DNA of 64,000 nucleotides from Myxocyprinus asiaticus (lineage: Eukaryota > Chordata > Actinopteri > Cypriniformes > Catostomidae): NCBI RefSeq assembly GCF_019703515.2, contig NC_059351.1, positions 21,529,001 to 21,593,000 of the forward strand, given 5' to 3'. Both the position numbers and the translations under genes were made by a program. Of the stretch, positions 10,290 to 21,789 are shown one piece after another. The first letter of the stretch is position 1. Every line of letters begins with the position of its first letter. The notes beneath the pieces are model-generated. The model had not been told where the DNA came from. It made no database searches and was given only the letters and a program-made list of their open reading frames with translations.

Positions 10290-10845
10290 ACCCCCTGTGA
10301 TGTATTTTCCACAGTACGGTCTCCCTGTCGGCAGACCTGCGTCTCCCTTGGACAGAGCCCTCTCTGTCCTGGTCGCCATGTTTGTAGAGCTCCTCCCCTT
10401 TCAGGCAGGACCTACCACTGCGCCTCTTCCATGTGCGGCTCTGAGCCCACATGACGTGCTTGTCACGTGTTACCTCCCCTCCGGGCAGGATGTGGTCTCC
10501 GCGGGGTCTTTTCCCCCTGAAAGAATAGGATAGGAAAAGAACGCCTTCCCCGGCGCATATATTGAGCGTTAAAATGGCCCCAGCCGAATAACTGAATACT
10601 CTGTGGAGAGAAAACATAGAGAGAAAAGGCTGCGGCTGGCGCGGCCTGCTTCCATGCTAGATTCGTCTCTCACCACCCCCCACCCCCCCCCAGGGATGTG
10701 GGGAACTATACAACGTTTTTTGGGGCGTTGGGGGAGGCTACGTGCAGACCGGTGCACCTGCTACTACGTATGCAGCAGCTTGCTTGCACCTGCACCGGCA
10801 GTCCACATAACATGGTTCAGCTAGTTGTGGCGTTTCGTATAGGGA
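10290..10845. other. DIRS copy 1 3' non-coding region
   Basis: Colinear with 32198-32525 of copy 2 (TGTGATGTATTTTCC, TTTGTAGAGCTCCTCCCC and CTTCCATGTGCGGCT blocks). Short open frames here are not conserved between the two copies. Confidence 0.7.
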
Positions 10846-10955
10846 ACCCTAGTGTCACTACATTGACACAACGTCGAGTGAGTGACAGAAGGGGAACGTC
10901 TTGGTTACTGTCGTAACCTCCGTTCCCTGATGGAGGGAACGAGACTTTGTGTCCC
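10845..10955. repeat. DIRS internal complementary region
   Basis: 10845-10892 is the inverse of the left tip of the element (CAACGTCGAGTGAGTGACAG pairs with 6425-6450). 10893-10955 is the inverse of the right tip (GGTTACTGTCGTAACCTCC pairs with 11195-11220). In the DIRS replication model such a region templates completion of both ends and permits circle formation. Its survival fixes the element termini at about 6421 and 11227. Confidence 0.9.
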
Positions 10956-11029
10956 CCCTGCCATAACGCTGTACTACCCGCTGAAATGGCCGGGACCCTG
11001 TCTGGGCTCCTCAGCACAAAACCTGAATG

Positions 11030-11227
11030 AGTGGTTGCGAATCAGCTCCTTTTATACCCGTATGTCCGGGGGAGTGGCATGCAAATTCCACTCGCCAATT
11101 CTCATTGGCCTTTTCTCAAAGATCTGAGGTGTTTGGGGCTCCCAAGGGCGACCCCTAGTGTCATTACATCGACATAACGTCTCGTTCCCTCCATCAGGGA
11201 ATGGAGGTTACGACAGTAACCGAGACG
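11030..11227. repeat. DIRS copy 1 right inverted terminal repeat
   Basis: Inverse of the left repeat, plus an extra tip (GTCTCGTTCCCTCCATCAGG onward) that pairs only with the internal complementary region. The minus-strand TATA box is at 11048-11056. Confidence 0.88.
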
Positions 11228-11249
11228 ATATCTCTCTTAACCATTACAA

Positions 11250-11530
11250 ATGAGGACGCTGTCTCTGAGTTTTGGGGTTATAGGTTTCTATTAATACCTA
11301 CTTTGAAAATCATGGTAACCCCCTAGTAATGACTAAAGTGTTACACATCCTTCTAAAGGAATAACTAACCATTTTGAACAGTATTCTAAAGTGGAAATCA
11401 TTGTAACCCACTAGTAATGACTGAAGTGTTACCACATCCTTCTGAAGGGATTACTAACCATTTGGAACAGTATTCTAAAGTGAAAACTCATTATAAACCA
11501 TTAAAAGTAACTAAAGGTGTTAATATTGAA
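11250..11530. repeat. Repeat family C, right half, with two ~90-bp direct repeats
   Basis: Two tandem units share CTAGTAATGACT, AGTGTTAC and GAACAGTATTCTAAAGTG blocks about 95-100 bp apart. The same kind of sequence ends the copy at 45460-45550. It appears to be the continuation of 3970-4391 beyond the inserted Tc1 and DIRS elements. Confidence 0.5.
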
Positions 11531-11539
11531 TACTCAGGT

Positions 11540-13440
11540 ATTTGGTTCTACAATGTATTAATTTAATCAGATACATAAATCAGTTGCATAACATCTTTCT
11601 ATGACATTGAAATAATTGAACATAAAATTAATAATAAACAATTTACTGCTTTACAATATCTTCTGTGAAATCTAAAGCAGGATATAGTGCTTTTAAAGGT
11701 TCTCACAGTTGCAGCCTACTACACAGGCTGTGTGCTATGAACGAGTGCTGGAGGCCTTCCACAAGTTTAATACGCTGCGATTAGTGTAAACATTAACTCC
11801 ACAATTGGCTTTCAAAGCATTACCTTTTAACGTAAAATAAAAAAATCAAGATGAATATAAAAATAAAGTGTCTACAGAAAGTGCGCTGATCTTCAAAAGT
11901 CAACGGACAACGATGCTTCTCCAAGGCCGATTACATCTGTCTGTGTACTTCAGTTAAAATGCTTCTAAAATATATTTTCCATGTGTCCTTTACCTATTTT
12001 CGATCTGAACAGAACTAAACATATCTTAACTGCAAGTATGTGATCATCGCAGCACATGTTCGGGTGGAGCGGCCTGAGGTCGGATCAACACAGAAGAAGC
12101 GCGGCATGTTCTTTTCCTCAATTCAGCCGTCAGTATATTTAAAGTATATTGCAAATTCCTATACAAGCAAAACTTGAGGGGTCGTATCGTAACCGCTCTG
12201 TGTTTGAGAGCATAGCGAAAGGTTCAGGACCATGACCAGTTCACACTGGAAGCTGATACTGGCCACATTTAAAAATAATGTGAACAGCCAAGCAAACAAA
12301 ATCGGATCTGAGCAATAAATCCGAATTTAGCACTAAGGCTTGCAATGTGAATGTAGCCATTGTAGTTCTGTAGACATACAAATTTTAAAGGATTAAAATT
12401 TTCTTTTGATCATTGATTCAGTGACATCAACAGGTGGCATCACCTGAAATGGTCACTTAATCATTTAATGGATCTGAATGAATTTTGGTGGTCAAAACAC
12501 TCGAGCCACTTGAATACATTTAAATCCCACAATGCACAAACACAGAATAAAATGTTTAATTGTGTACATGCACAGCTGTCATTATTGTAATTGATTAAAT
12601 AATTTATTCAAGGACCAGCTTGTGCTCAGTGTTTTATTGTCATGCATGAAACAGAAGCAAGTGCTCCACAAGATGCCCTTTATTTTTGCAGCTAATTTTG
12701 CACTTGAATCTTTAAAATATGACAAATACTACAAGTATATAATACTTATATATTAATATAATACTTATTTCATATTTGTATAATAATATATACCGTAATA
12801 TATAAATACTGCACTGTAAGTGTTGGGTTTGTGCGAGCCACCTACTCACAGCTGTGCCAATCCCCCCCCCCCCACACACACACTTTTAAAATATCTGCTA
12901 CACTCCTGATGTTATGCCACAAATACTGTCGATTGAGCTCAACTTGTATTGAACCCGGAATATTCCTTTAAAGAAAGCTCATTTGTATTGAAATCGCCTA
13001 CTGTATGCTATGCTGAAAGGTCATGTCTATCTGTCAGTGTGTGTTATAATGTTAAATTTCAAAGTAGCATGACCTTTTCATATTTTTCCATATGAGAAGT
13101 ACATATAGACAGCAAGTCCTATAAAATGCTATTTTAATGAATATGATAAATGAATATGTTGAAAATAAAGTACTTGAGATTATCATTCAAGTGGGGTCAT
13201 TGTCATTACGCATACACATGAACTTGAGTGTGTTTTAGTCCCAAGTGATGTTATTTTCAGCTTGACTTGCCCATCACAACACTCTCTTGTCATTAAATGT
13301 CTCACAGTAATTTATTATGTGTACATATGTTGAGAAATACTCATTACCTTTGTCTTTGCCTTATAGCATGTACCATTTTTAGTGAGTGTGTGTGTATATA
13401 CAGTATATAATATATACTGTTTAAGAGAAACATACTAAAG
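11540..13440. other. Non-coding AT-rich stretch with one MITE fragment
   Basis: No coding or RNA gene seen. It contains the family A fragment at 12908-12970 and a C-run/CA patch at 12860-12885. A 24-bp block at 12131 recurs at 15905. Confidence 0.5.
12908..12970. repeat. Palindromic MITE family A, right-arm fragment
   Basis: Reads ATGTTATGCCACAAATACTG, then GAGCTCAACTTGTATTGAAC and GGAATATTCCTTTA, the outer part of the right arm of family A. The rest of the element is missing. Confidence 0.8.
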
Positions 13441-13444
13441 TACA

Positions 13445-13469
13445 CAGACAGACAGACAGACAGACAGAC

Positions 13470-13512
<43 letters not shown>

Positions 13513-13520
13513 AAGATAGA
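13445..13520. repeat. Compound (GACA)n(GATA)n microsatellite
   Basis: About seven GACA/CAGA units are followed directly by about eleven GATA units with one GAAA interruption. Such GATA/GACA arrays are a known vertebrate satellite type. Confidence 0.95.
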
Positions 13521-13610
13521 TCATTTTCCTTCTCAGGTTAATTTATCTTGTTTCAAGGATGTTTCGATATTTACTAGAAAACATGACAAATATACTGAAA
13601 TATACAAATA

Positions 13611-13614
13611 TATA

Positions 13615-13677
<63 letters not shown>
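13611..13677. repeat. (TA)n microsatellite
   Basis: About 33 uninterrupted TA repeats. The open frame through it at 13559-13765 is a repeat artefact. Confidence 0.95.
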
Positions 13678-13682
<5 letters not shown>

Positions 13683-13924
13683 TGTTGCAGTGTGCAGCTT
13701 TGATTTCTGCTCATTTCTCATGTTGTAAAGCGATAACACCTTCCAGTGTTAGTGTGGTGTCATAATTTGACAGTAGAGCAAAAATTAGCAGAGAAAGGTC
13801 TCGTTTCTTCTATAATTTTGTCCACACTGAAGCTCACAACATTGCATCTGCACAGTAATTTGTCGGTTAAATTAGCACTGTTTTTCTTAAAGAACATAAG
13901 GTAAGTCTTTAAAAGTTTGCAGAT

Positions 13925-14265
13925 GGGGGGCTTGGGTAGCTCAGCGAGTATTGACGCTGACTACCCCTGGTGTTGCGAGTTTGAATCCAGGGTGTGCTGA
14001 GTGACTCCATCCAGGTCTCCTAAGCAACCAAATTGGCCCGGTGGCTAGGGAGGGTAGAGTCACATGGGGAAACCTCCTCGTGGTCGCTATAATGTGGTTC
14101 TCACTCTCGGTGGGGAGCGTGGTGAGTTGTGCGTGGATGCCGCGGAGAATAGCGAGGGCCTCCACACGTGCTATGTCTCCGCGGTAACGTGCTCAACAAG
14201 CCACAAGATAAGATGCGCAGATTGACGGTCTCAGACGCGGAGGCAACTGAGATTCGTCCTCCAAC
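13925..14265 (+). repeat. tRNA-derived SINE
   Basis: The 5' head resembles a tRNA with internal RNA polymerase III promoter elements: A-box TAGCTCAGCGAG (about 13936-13947) and B-box GAGTTTGAATCC about 30 bp later. A conserved non-tRNA body follows (GTCTCCTAAGCAACCAAATT, CCGCGGAGAATAGCG and GACGGTCTCAGACGCGGAGG blocks), which I recognise as widespread in cyprinid genomes. The tRNA part is not a functional gene: it lacks a convincing cloverleaf 3' half and runs straight into SINE body. A minus-strand open frame at 13941-14165 is a shadow. Confidence 0.78.
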
Positions 14266-17200
14266 ATCACAAGTGTGACTCCAAACTAATAGTGCACAAG
14301 GGTTAAAAGTCCCGCTAATAATGCACCAGATTTTATTTATTTATTTTTTCTGGCTATTATTAGGATTTTAGTTGCACAACTAACACTCATCTGGGATTTT
14401 ACTCAATTTTGACTCTTGCAGCATCTCGGTCTGTACTTGTAACCGTAAGAAAAGACTACGATTTTTTTTTAAACATTCAATAAATTGATTTTTTGAAAAA
14501 CTATCTGCCGATTAATCACTTATCTGCATTTTCCACCATCTTAGTTATCAGTGTCGGCAAAATCCACTATCTGTCGACCTCTACACCACATGCTTGTTTT
14601 TCATTTTTTTCCAGTGGCAGGTTACGGAGCAAGACCCTTAGGTGTGATTAAAGCCGCAGTGGATAACCCACCTTAAAGTCAGTTTTGTTTATGCCATGAA
14701 GATTTTCCTAAAGATTTGAAGATGACACTTCCAGCCAAATTAAAAGAGGTTGGGAATATGTGATCAATTTCCTTGAGTGTCCACAACTGATGTTCTTTGG
14801 AGTGGAATGCTTCACATGGGAACTGTGCATCTCACACCTGATCTATTTCATCTGAAGATACGACTCTGTTGTGGCAACATCTCAGTGCAGTATGTGTCAA
14901 CCAACACCTCCTACGAGCAGAGCTACTGCAACACCTCGCAAACAAACACAATATTGTCCATTATAGAACGATATACATGCGCAAATTCAAAGGATTGAGT
15001 TACACAAGGAAATTACAACAGTTATAAATGATCAATGGCACAGCTGGCAGACCCATCTGTCAGCTTTTGGATCTCATTGATGTAGTTAGAATACCGTGGT
15101 ATTTCAGATCCATGTTTTCCTTGCTATCTGTATCAGGAAAAGGCAGTCGGGCATTAATTGGAGCATAAGTGATCTTGATATTACACATCAAAATCTCTTT
15201 AACATCTCATTTGTTTCTGTGAAGTGTGTAACTTCTGCACCACTGACGTCACCAAATGGTCAATTTCCCTGAAAAATGTAAACACTGTGGACCTTTGGTT
15301 CTTTTAAAAACATTGCTTTGTTTGTTTGAGCATCCTGTCCAGTCCAACACATCAACACTGGCTCAACCAGTGATGTGAGTTTGGGGCGGGACTATGTTTG
15401 TCCAACTGATCAAAGATGGGAAGAATGTTGGGGAAAGATGGAAACTTTCATCATTTTAGCAATTTCATTTGGGAGTTCTAGTGATGTAAAAACTACACAA
15501 TTCAGCTTTATCTAAGAACTCAATTAAGTCTCCTGAGCATTGAAGGAGCAACCTCTGAGCAATAATACATTTTGTGAATCTAGTCTTAATTTTAGCATTT
15601 GGACTTCACAGTGTACAAGTCAAAGATTTCCTTATGTATTTTTCCTATTCATTTTTTTTCCCCCAAAGGGATTTCATAGAATCCTTCATAAAAAAGTTAA
15701 GAAAAGAACCAACCAGCTCCGAGGTGAATCATAACATTACAAACTTTAATATTAAGCAAAGAAAAAAAAAAAAAAGTAGAGGCAAAAAGACAAAGGTACT
15801 AGACTGTGTACTTAACGTCTTTAATCAGGGAATAAACTAAGCATTAAAAATGATGGAAAAATATATAACTATTGATTTAAAGTTGTTGATTATGAGTATA
15901 CAATCAGTATATTTAAAGTATATTGCAAAATATTCAGATATATACAAATATAATAGTAGTTTGAGAGTGTAGTGAGATCCACTCGATTGCGTCATTCACA
16001 GTGCATCATTCGAGTGGGCGGTCGCTGCAGAGCTCTTTTGCTGCACTTTGTTTGCTGCAATTCTCAGATTGGTGGAGCGTTTCCCTTCAGGATCATGGGC
16101 AGTGTTGTTATTTTGCATAAATTCCACCATTAAACAGAATATTACCATCAATCCTCTGAGCTCACAGTATCTGTCTTTAAAAGTGTATACGTTATCATAA
16201 AAATAACATTTAAAACGCTAGCTCATGCAAAGACATTTCGCAGTTCGCTGCATACAGAAGTTCAAGTTTGGTGAAGATCGAAACATCACACATTGACCTC
16301 TTGGCTCAATTCAAAGAATACATATGTAACAATAATATAATCAAAGTTTATTTTATATAACGCTCTTTCTGGGTACTCAAGGTCACTTTACAATTCAGAG
16401 AGACACAATATGTAATAATATGTCACATCTGCATGTTTTTACTGTTGCAGGAAGTGAGTAAACAGTATATTTTACATTTTTAATGTAATATTATTTGTGA
16501 TTTGTGATTTATAAACCAGATGCACTCGAGTGTGAAATCATATCCTGGTCCGTTGCACTCTCTGAAAAATTTTGCCAGCTCAAAGCATAGTGTGACCGGA
16601 CTTTTATAGAAAAAATGTATATGATTATTTTTTTTTTCATGGAATACTGTGTCCCATGCAAAGCGTTTTACTTGACCTTCTCGATATGTAACTTGATTTT
16701 CAACATTTCCTGCTTAACTTACTATTTGATTGAACTGCCATAAGTTAAGACACAATTGGATTTAAAATGCAAAATAATAATTTTTGTATATGAATGCATT
16801 ATGTTTACAATATGCAGTGTTGAAGAGTTCATGTAACAACAGTGTTCAATAACATACGTCTGTTTAAAACATTTATCATTGCATACTGCATTTACATGCC
16901 ATTTCTTTTCTTTCTTTTTTTTTACAGATAGTACACAATACACAGAATATACTGCAAAGTATTCAGTAAGCTAACTAATAATACATTCTGAACATAGCCT
17001 TATTACACATAATTGTTTTAAAAATGCAATATTACCCTATTTATTTATTTGATAACTGGATGTCATTCACTGAATTAAAAATGCAATGTCATAAGATCAT
17101 CCAACAACGATGCAGCATGCTACTCTTTTGAAATTGTATTGTTGCATTCTGTATACTGGTAGTTTAAATGCTATTTTTAAAATAGTAGGCAGTGTTAAAG

Positions 17201-18065
17201 ACTTGATTACCTAAAGATTTTAACTAAAGGCATGAGCCATACTGATGTTAATTAATAAACACTAAACTGATAAACAAAATTTTACAACAAAAAAGTTGGC
17301 TTATAACCTTTATTAGCATTCATAAACATTATTATACCTGTTTTGTTCACAGCCAATGAACTTTTAACCTCACTGCTAATATTCCTCTTCTACAACAAAT
17401 GTAACTGCATTGTTATTCAGTCCTGTGGTCACACTTGTGAGAATTCAAGGAAATAAGGTCTTTTCAGGAAATGATGTTAAACTATTTATTTTTGGATTTT
17501 AAATTGAGCGTTTATTTAAAACGCATTACATGAAACATCTAGGCTATAGGCCTGTTGCGTGATATTCTGAATATGCACGAGAGCTGAATGCATACAATGG
17601 AGATAAAAACATTCATCTGCATAAAGCGAACAGGACAAACATACATAATTAACAACACAGATTCATAATCAATGAGCTCCACTGACTAATCTGTGCAGTT
17701 ATCTGAGCACAGAGTGAAGCGTCTTTTCAACAATCTTATCACGTTTGACACAGAATGTAGCAGGCATAGCTGTCTCCTGAGACAAAGTGTTCAATTGTCC
17801 GGCTCTATCCTGTTGGCTACAGCTCATTTGTTACATTTCTAATATCCCTTACACCAGACTTTCACTTCATTTTCTCAGAGACAGAGTCATTAAGAATGGG
17901 AACCTACGGAAAATGAGTTTTTTAAGATGGTTATGGTTTGAGCATATTCATAGCCTTTAACAGAGATTAAGTCTGACAGTGAATGGAGAGTAATAACTCG
18001 CTTTGTATGCAACTCCAAACTGCTCTTTGATTTCAGAATTATTTTCTAACATTGTCCTCATTGAA
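14266..18065. other. Long non-coding stretch, no recognised gene
   Basis: AT-rich DNA with homopolymer runs. Small open frames (14777-14998, 15540-15840, 16722-16943) have no domain and no paralogue elsewhere in the window. No RNA gene or known repeat is recognised. Confidence 0.5.
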
Positions 18066-18067
18066 CT

Positions 18068-18102
18068 TAAAGGGATAGTTCACCCAAAAATGAGCTGTGG
18101 TG
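18068..18102. repeat. MITE family B terminal fragment
   Basis: AAAGGGATAGTTCACCCAAA is the outer end of the repeat found more fully at 46250-46529 and 56185-56706. Only the end is kept here. Confidence 0.6.
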
Positions 18103-18513
18103 ATCTGAGCTGATCTCTAAAATGTTGGAGGGTTGATCTCAGGTCAGATTTTGAGATCATAATCCATCTTTATCATCGCAGTGCTGGTGATCAGATGCTT
18201 CACTGTAAGTTACTCCAGTGGGACCAACCCCCAAAATTGAACCTATAATTTCCTTTAGATAAACAAGTCTACTGCTAAATGGCGAATTATGTGTCTTAGC
18301 CAAAAATAAATCCACAGGTACTGCAGACTATAGTCAATGATTGAGTCTTAATGGATTCAAGTCACATATTAACATGCTTTTAGGTGAGCTCAGGAGGGGA
18401 GCGTTAACATTCTACATTGTGTTCAACACTTAATGCGTTTATTATAATTATTTTAAAATGTAAATAAAAATATTTTAATGTGAAGGGGTGTAAACTAGGT
18501 TCATTCTCATTCT

Positions 18514-18959
18514 CAGTGCCATGCATGTTGGATAAGTTACTCAAAAAAGTAATCCACTACAATTACTCATCTAAAATTAGATTACTTTGCCGATTACTTC
18601 ACTGCATAAGTACTTCAATTTTAAGCTACTTTCCTAAAACACTTTTCACAGAAAATGTTTTGTTTTTCAGCTCAACAAATTCATAATATTGTCTACAGTA
18701 TATTTCCTCTTTGTTCATTTGTCGTACACCCTTCAGCTGTCAAAGAAACGCAGACAGATGTACAATTGAACATGCATGAGTTTTTTTTTTTAATGTATAA
18801 TACATTATTATAAATTTTTGGAATTTGTGTATCCCAAGTAATGTATGCAGAAGTAATTACATTAATCAAAAATAAGTTATTGTAGCCTGATTACAAGAAT
18901 TTAAAATGTAATGTTTTACACTACTTTTGGCTTAAAAAGTCAGATTCCACCCAACGCTG
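18514..18959. repeat. Short hAT-like repeat with TTGG..AAGTTAC ends
   Basis: The left side reads GTTGGATAAGTTACTC and the right side finishes with CCACCCAACGCTG, the inverse of a CAGCGTTGGG end. The inner parts have the same AGTAAT/ATTACTT composition as the elements at 225-3953 and 34384-35228. No convincing target duplication. Confidence 0.5.
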
Positions 18960-19649
18960 GTTAATGTTACACTAAAAAAAAATCAAAAATGAAACTTAAC
19001 TCTGTTTGAACCATGTGGCCATTTTTAAAATTAATTATTTATTATTAATTAGGGGAAGGGGAAAATATCACAGCATAACTGAACAGAAAGTTCTGCTACA
19101 AAGACAGATATTTTTCTTTTTTTTTTAGAGATAAAAACATAATGCTGGTGCATTTAGGACATATTGTTATCTGTTATAAATCAAAATGATACAGATCTGC
19201 TCACTGATGTTCTAAATACATATTTAAAGCCTTATATCATGACTAAACTCAAATCGAATGTATGATTTTTTTTGTTATGCTTTCTTTGTTTAGACATTAG
19301 TTATCAAATCAAGGTTGAACTTATTTTTTTTCTTAAGTCTGTATATTGCCCAGCCTTGAATATAAATGCATGTGGCACCCACAGTAGAAGACAGAACAAA
19401 ATGTATTTACCATAATTGACTCTATAATAAGTTCTGCTTTGCTTAGTGACAACTGCTGAGATTGAAAAGAAAAGAATGTGGAGTAAAATAATATCAGTTG
19501 AATATAATGACAGAATTCCACTTAAATCAACCTGTCTATTCTACCAGTAACTGCTTAAATGAACAGAATTTGACAGTTTGTTTTATAATTGCCTCTTGAT
19601 AGGGCTGTGTATTGATACAGATGTCCCGCTTTGATTCCAATTTACAATT

Positions 19650-19855
19650 TGATTTACATTTACATTTACATTTATGCATTTGGCAGACGCTTTTATCCAA
19701 AGCGACTTACAGTGCCCTTATTACAGGGACAGTCCCCCTGGAGCAACCTGGAGTTAAGTGCCTTGCTCAAGGACACAATGGTGGTGGCTGTGGGGATTGA
19801 ACCAACAACCTTTTGCTAATCAGTTCAGTGCTTTAGTCCACTACACCCCCACCAC
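19650..19855 (-). repeat. Widespread teleost SINE-like repeat
   Basis: Contains the GGCAGACGCTTTTATCCAAA and GCGACTTACAGTG blocks common in fish genomes. On the minus strand the other end reads GTTGGTTCAATCCC, a B-box-like sequence, suggesting a tRNA-related head in that orientation. I cannot name the family with certainty. Confidence 0.65.
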
Positions 19856-20019
19856 TCATATTGAGAATTCATTTGGGTATATTTCCGTAATAATATTCAT
19901 TTTGATTATGTGAAGAAATTCTCTCTCAGTTAATGCTGTAAATAATACAGGAAACCTTCTAACTTGGTACATTATGAAAAATATTAATTTGAAAAAATAA
20001 CAACAGGGCCCAAACTATA

Positions 20020-20429
20020 TGTAACATCCGAGGTTGTTACCCCTCCTACCAACCACCAGAGGGAGCCCTCTCCCGCATACTAACTCTGTACCATTTCTTC
20101 ATTGGTTACTTCCTGTCTGAACTGTACAAATACCATGCTGTTTCCACTGTCATGTTGTGAAGTATTGCCAGCTTACCTTGCCTTATCAAGTGTTTTTCCC
20201 ATTGCCGATTGTTTATTTGTTATGACCTTTGCCTGATTCCTGGATTTTCTACTTTTTGGATACCGTTTTGTTTTGTTTGCCTTGTTGGACTGTCTTTTTG
20301 GTTTATTGGATTATACTGCCTGCATAACAACTATCTCTATTTGCTTGCCGATTTGGATTGTTTGCTTGTGTTCTAATAAACTTCCAGCACATGGATCCTA
20401 ACACCATCTCCATGGCCAGTTCATTACAG
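20020..20429 (+). repeat. 5' LTR of the Ty3/gypsy chromovirus
   Basis: 410 bp, TG...CA. The polyadenylation signal AATAAA is at 20375-20380. The TATA region is degraded here (TGTACAAATA) compared with the 3' LTR (TATATAAATA at 24740). The last 39 bp already contain the gag start codon at 20391. Confidence 0.95.
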
Positions 20430-21330
20430 AATACTTTGCCTAACATGGATCCAGCGGAAGTTTCACAGCTCCAGGCCGCATTCACGCACCAGTGCGAGGT
20501 ATTAAGGGGTTACCAAGACCAGCTGAACAAACTACGAGCTGCCAATGAATGTTTGACACAATATATTCACTCACTGCCAGCTCCCCATGCTAACCCATAG
20601 TAAGCTTTGCTCTCCCTGATAAGTTTGATGGTTCTACTGAAAAATGCCGGGGGTTTTTTATGACAGTGTAAGTTATTTTTTCAAAATCAGCCTGAATCAT
20701 TTGATCAAGATGCCAGGAAATGTTGTTTTTTGATGTCACTGCTTACCGGCAAAGATTGGGCCGCCGCTGTTTGGGATAAAGATACTCAAATCCAGGTTTC
20801 ATTTGATTACTTCGTTCAAAAAAATCCACGAAGTCTTCGAGTATCCAGTGGGCAGTCAAAGTATCTCTGTTCAGCTACTTCATCTATGCCAGGGTCACCG
20901 ATCAGCAGCAGATTATGCAGTTCTGTTCAGGACACTAGAGGCTCAGAGTGGGTGGAATGATGTTGCTCTGAAGACTGTTTTCCACGAGAGGCTTGACCTG
21001 AAACTCAGGACAGAACTAACCTGCAAGGGTGAAGGTATGAATCTTTCTGAATATATTACTATGGCCATCAAGATTGATAACCTGCTTCAGAATGCTTCAC
21101 GGCCTCAGTTATGTTTCACCCTGGATTCTACAGTCTCAGTACAGGCTCAAACATCCACTGTATCACCCGAACCCAAGTATGTTGTTCACACTCGTGTTTC
21201 CATGGAGGAACACCAACAACGATGCAACGAAAACCTTTGCTTCTACTGTGGTTCACCAAGTCATCTCAATGCTGCATGCCCACACAAGAAATCAAGGTTC
21301 CCTGAGTCAAGGCAGCACGTGAGTACTATG
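20391..21330 (+). pseudogene. Chromovirus gag, frameshifted, starts inside the LTR
   Basis: Capsid/nucleocapsid precursor. The first ATG that fits (20391, [11 protein letters not shown]) lies within the 5' LTR, and the frame runs through the LTR boundary to a stop at 20600 (helical segment about residues 22-55, [11 protein letters not shown]...QDQLNKLRA). After frameshifts near 20600-20800, gag continues in the frame of 20803-21591 with YPVGSQSISVQ and LFRTLEAQSGWND. It then reaches a CX2CX4HX4C zinc knuckle, CFYCGSPSHLNAAC, at 21238-21279. Frame changes and stops exclude a full product. Confidence 0.85.
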
Positions 21331-21349
21331 AACATTAAATCACCCAACT

Positions 21350-21780
21350 CACATAATTTTCTCTTGCCTGTGGAGATCTCTATTGGTGATCATGTAAGAT
21401 GTGTTACAGCATTAGTGGATTCTGGGGCTGTTGTTAATCTCATTAATCAGGGGATTGTACAAAAACTCAACATATCCACCATTGAATGCTTTCCTAAGCT
21501 TAACATCACCACTGTGGATAACGCACCTATTGGTACTGGCATAACCCAACAGACTGTTCCTATAACCATCAAGATTGGACTTTCATGTTAAATATTTCAC
21601 TATATGTCATCAACTCACCCAATCACGCTCTTATCCTGGGTCATCCCTGGCTGGCCGTCCACGACCCATCAATATCCTGGAACCAAGGTGAGCTCACACA
21701 TTGGTCAAGTTTCTGTCATGAACATTGTCTTCATGTTGCTGTTTCCAGGCCTTGCTTTATCACCAGTGTAGAGAGTCCTA
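21350..21780 (+). pseudogene. Chromovirus protease
   Basis: Aspartic protease that cuts the gag-pol precursor. The active-site motif is LVDSGAVVNLIN (DSG at 21418-21426), followed by the usual central strands (PIGTG) and a GHPWL motif that here falls in the next frame ([18 protein letters not shown], from 21585). A frameshift at about 21590 separates the two halves, so the gene is broken although the catalytic triplet survives. Confidence 0.82.
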
Positions 21781-21789
21781 AATCACAGA

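Larger units (their letters stand above)
6421..11227 (+). mobile_element. DIRS-type tyrosine-recombinase retrotransposon, copy 1 (deleted)
   Basis: Structure is diagnostic of DIRS elements: inverted rather than direct terminal repeats (6424-6600 against 11030-11227), and just inside the right repeat an internal complementary region (10845-10955). The first part of that region is the inverse of the extreme left end and the second part the inverse of the extreme right end. Coding order is gag (6860-8250), reverse transcriptase (8960-9385) and RNase H (about 9395-9870), all on the plus strand and all with frameshifts or deletions. The region that should carry the tyrosine recombinase is gone: homology to the post-RNase H region ends near 10260 and joins the 3' untranslated segment shared with copy 2 (10290-10660). 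No target duplication is expected for this class. Confidence 0.93.

Noticed and set aside
13445..13520. CRISPR-like regular array
   Set aside because: Tetranucleotide GACA/GATA repeats with no spacers; the organism is a vertebrate.
13925..14000. tRNA gene on the plus strand
   Set aside because: A- and B-box-like sequences are present, but the sequence continues directly into a known-type SINE body and lacks a complete tRNA fold.
14777..14998. 73-codon open frame with several cysteines
   Set aside because: No family resemblance, no splice context and no repeat copy; left as unexplained non-coding DNA.
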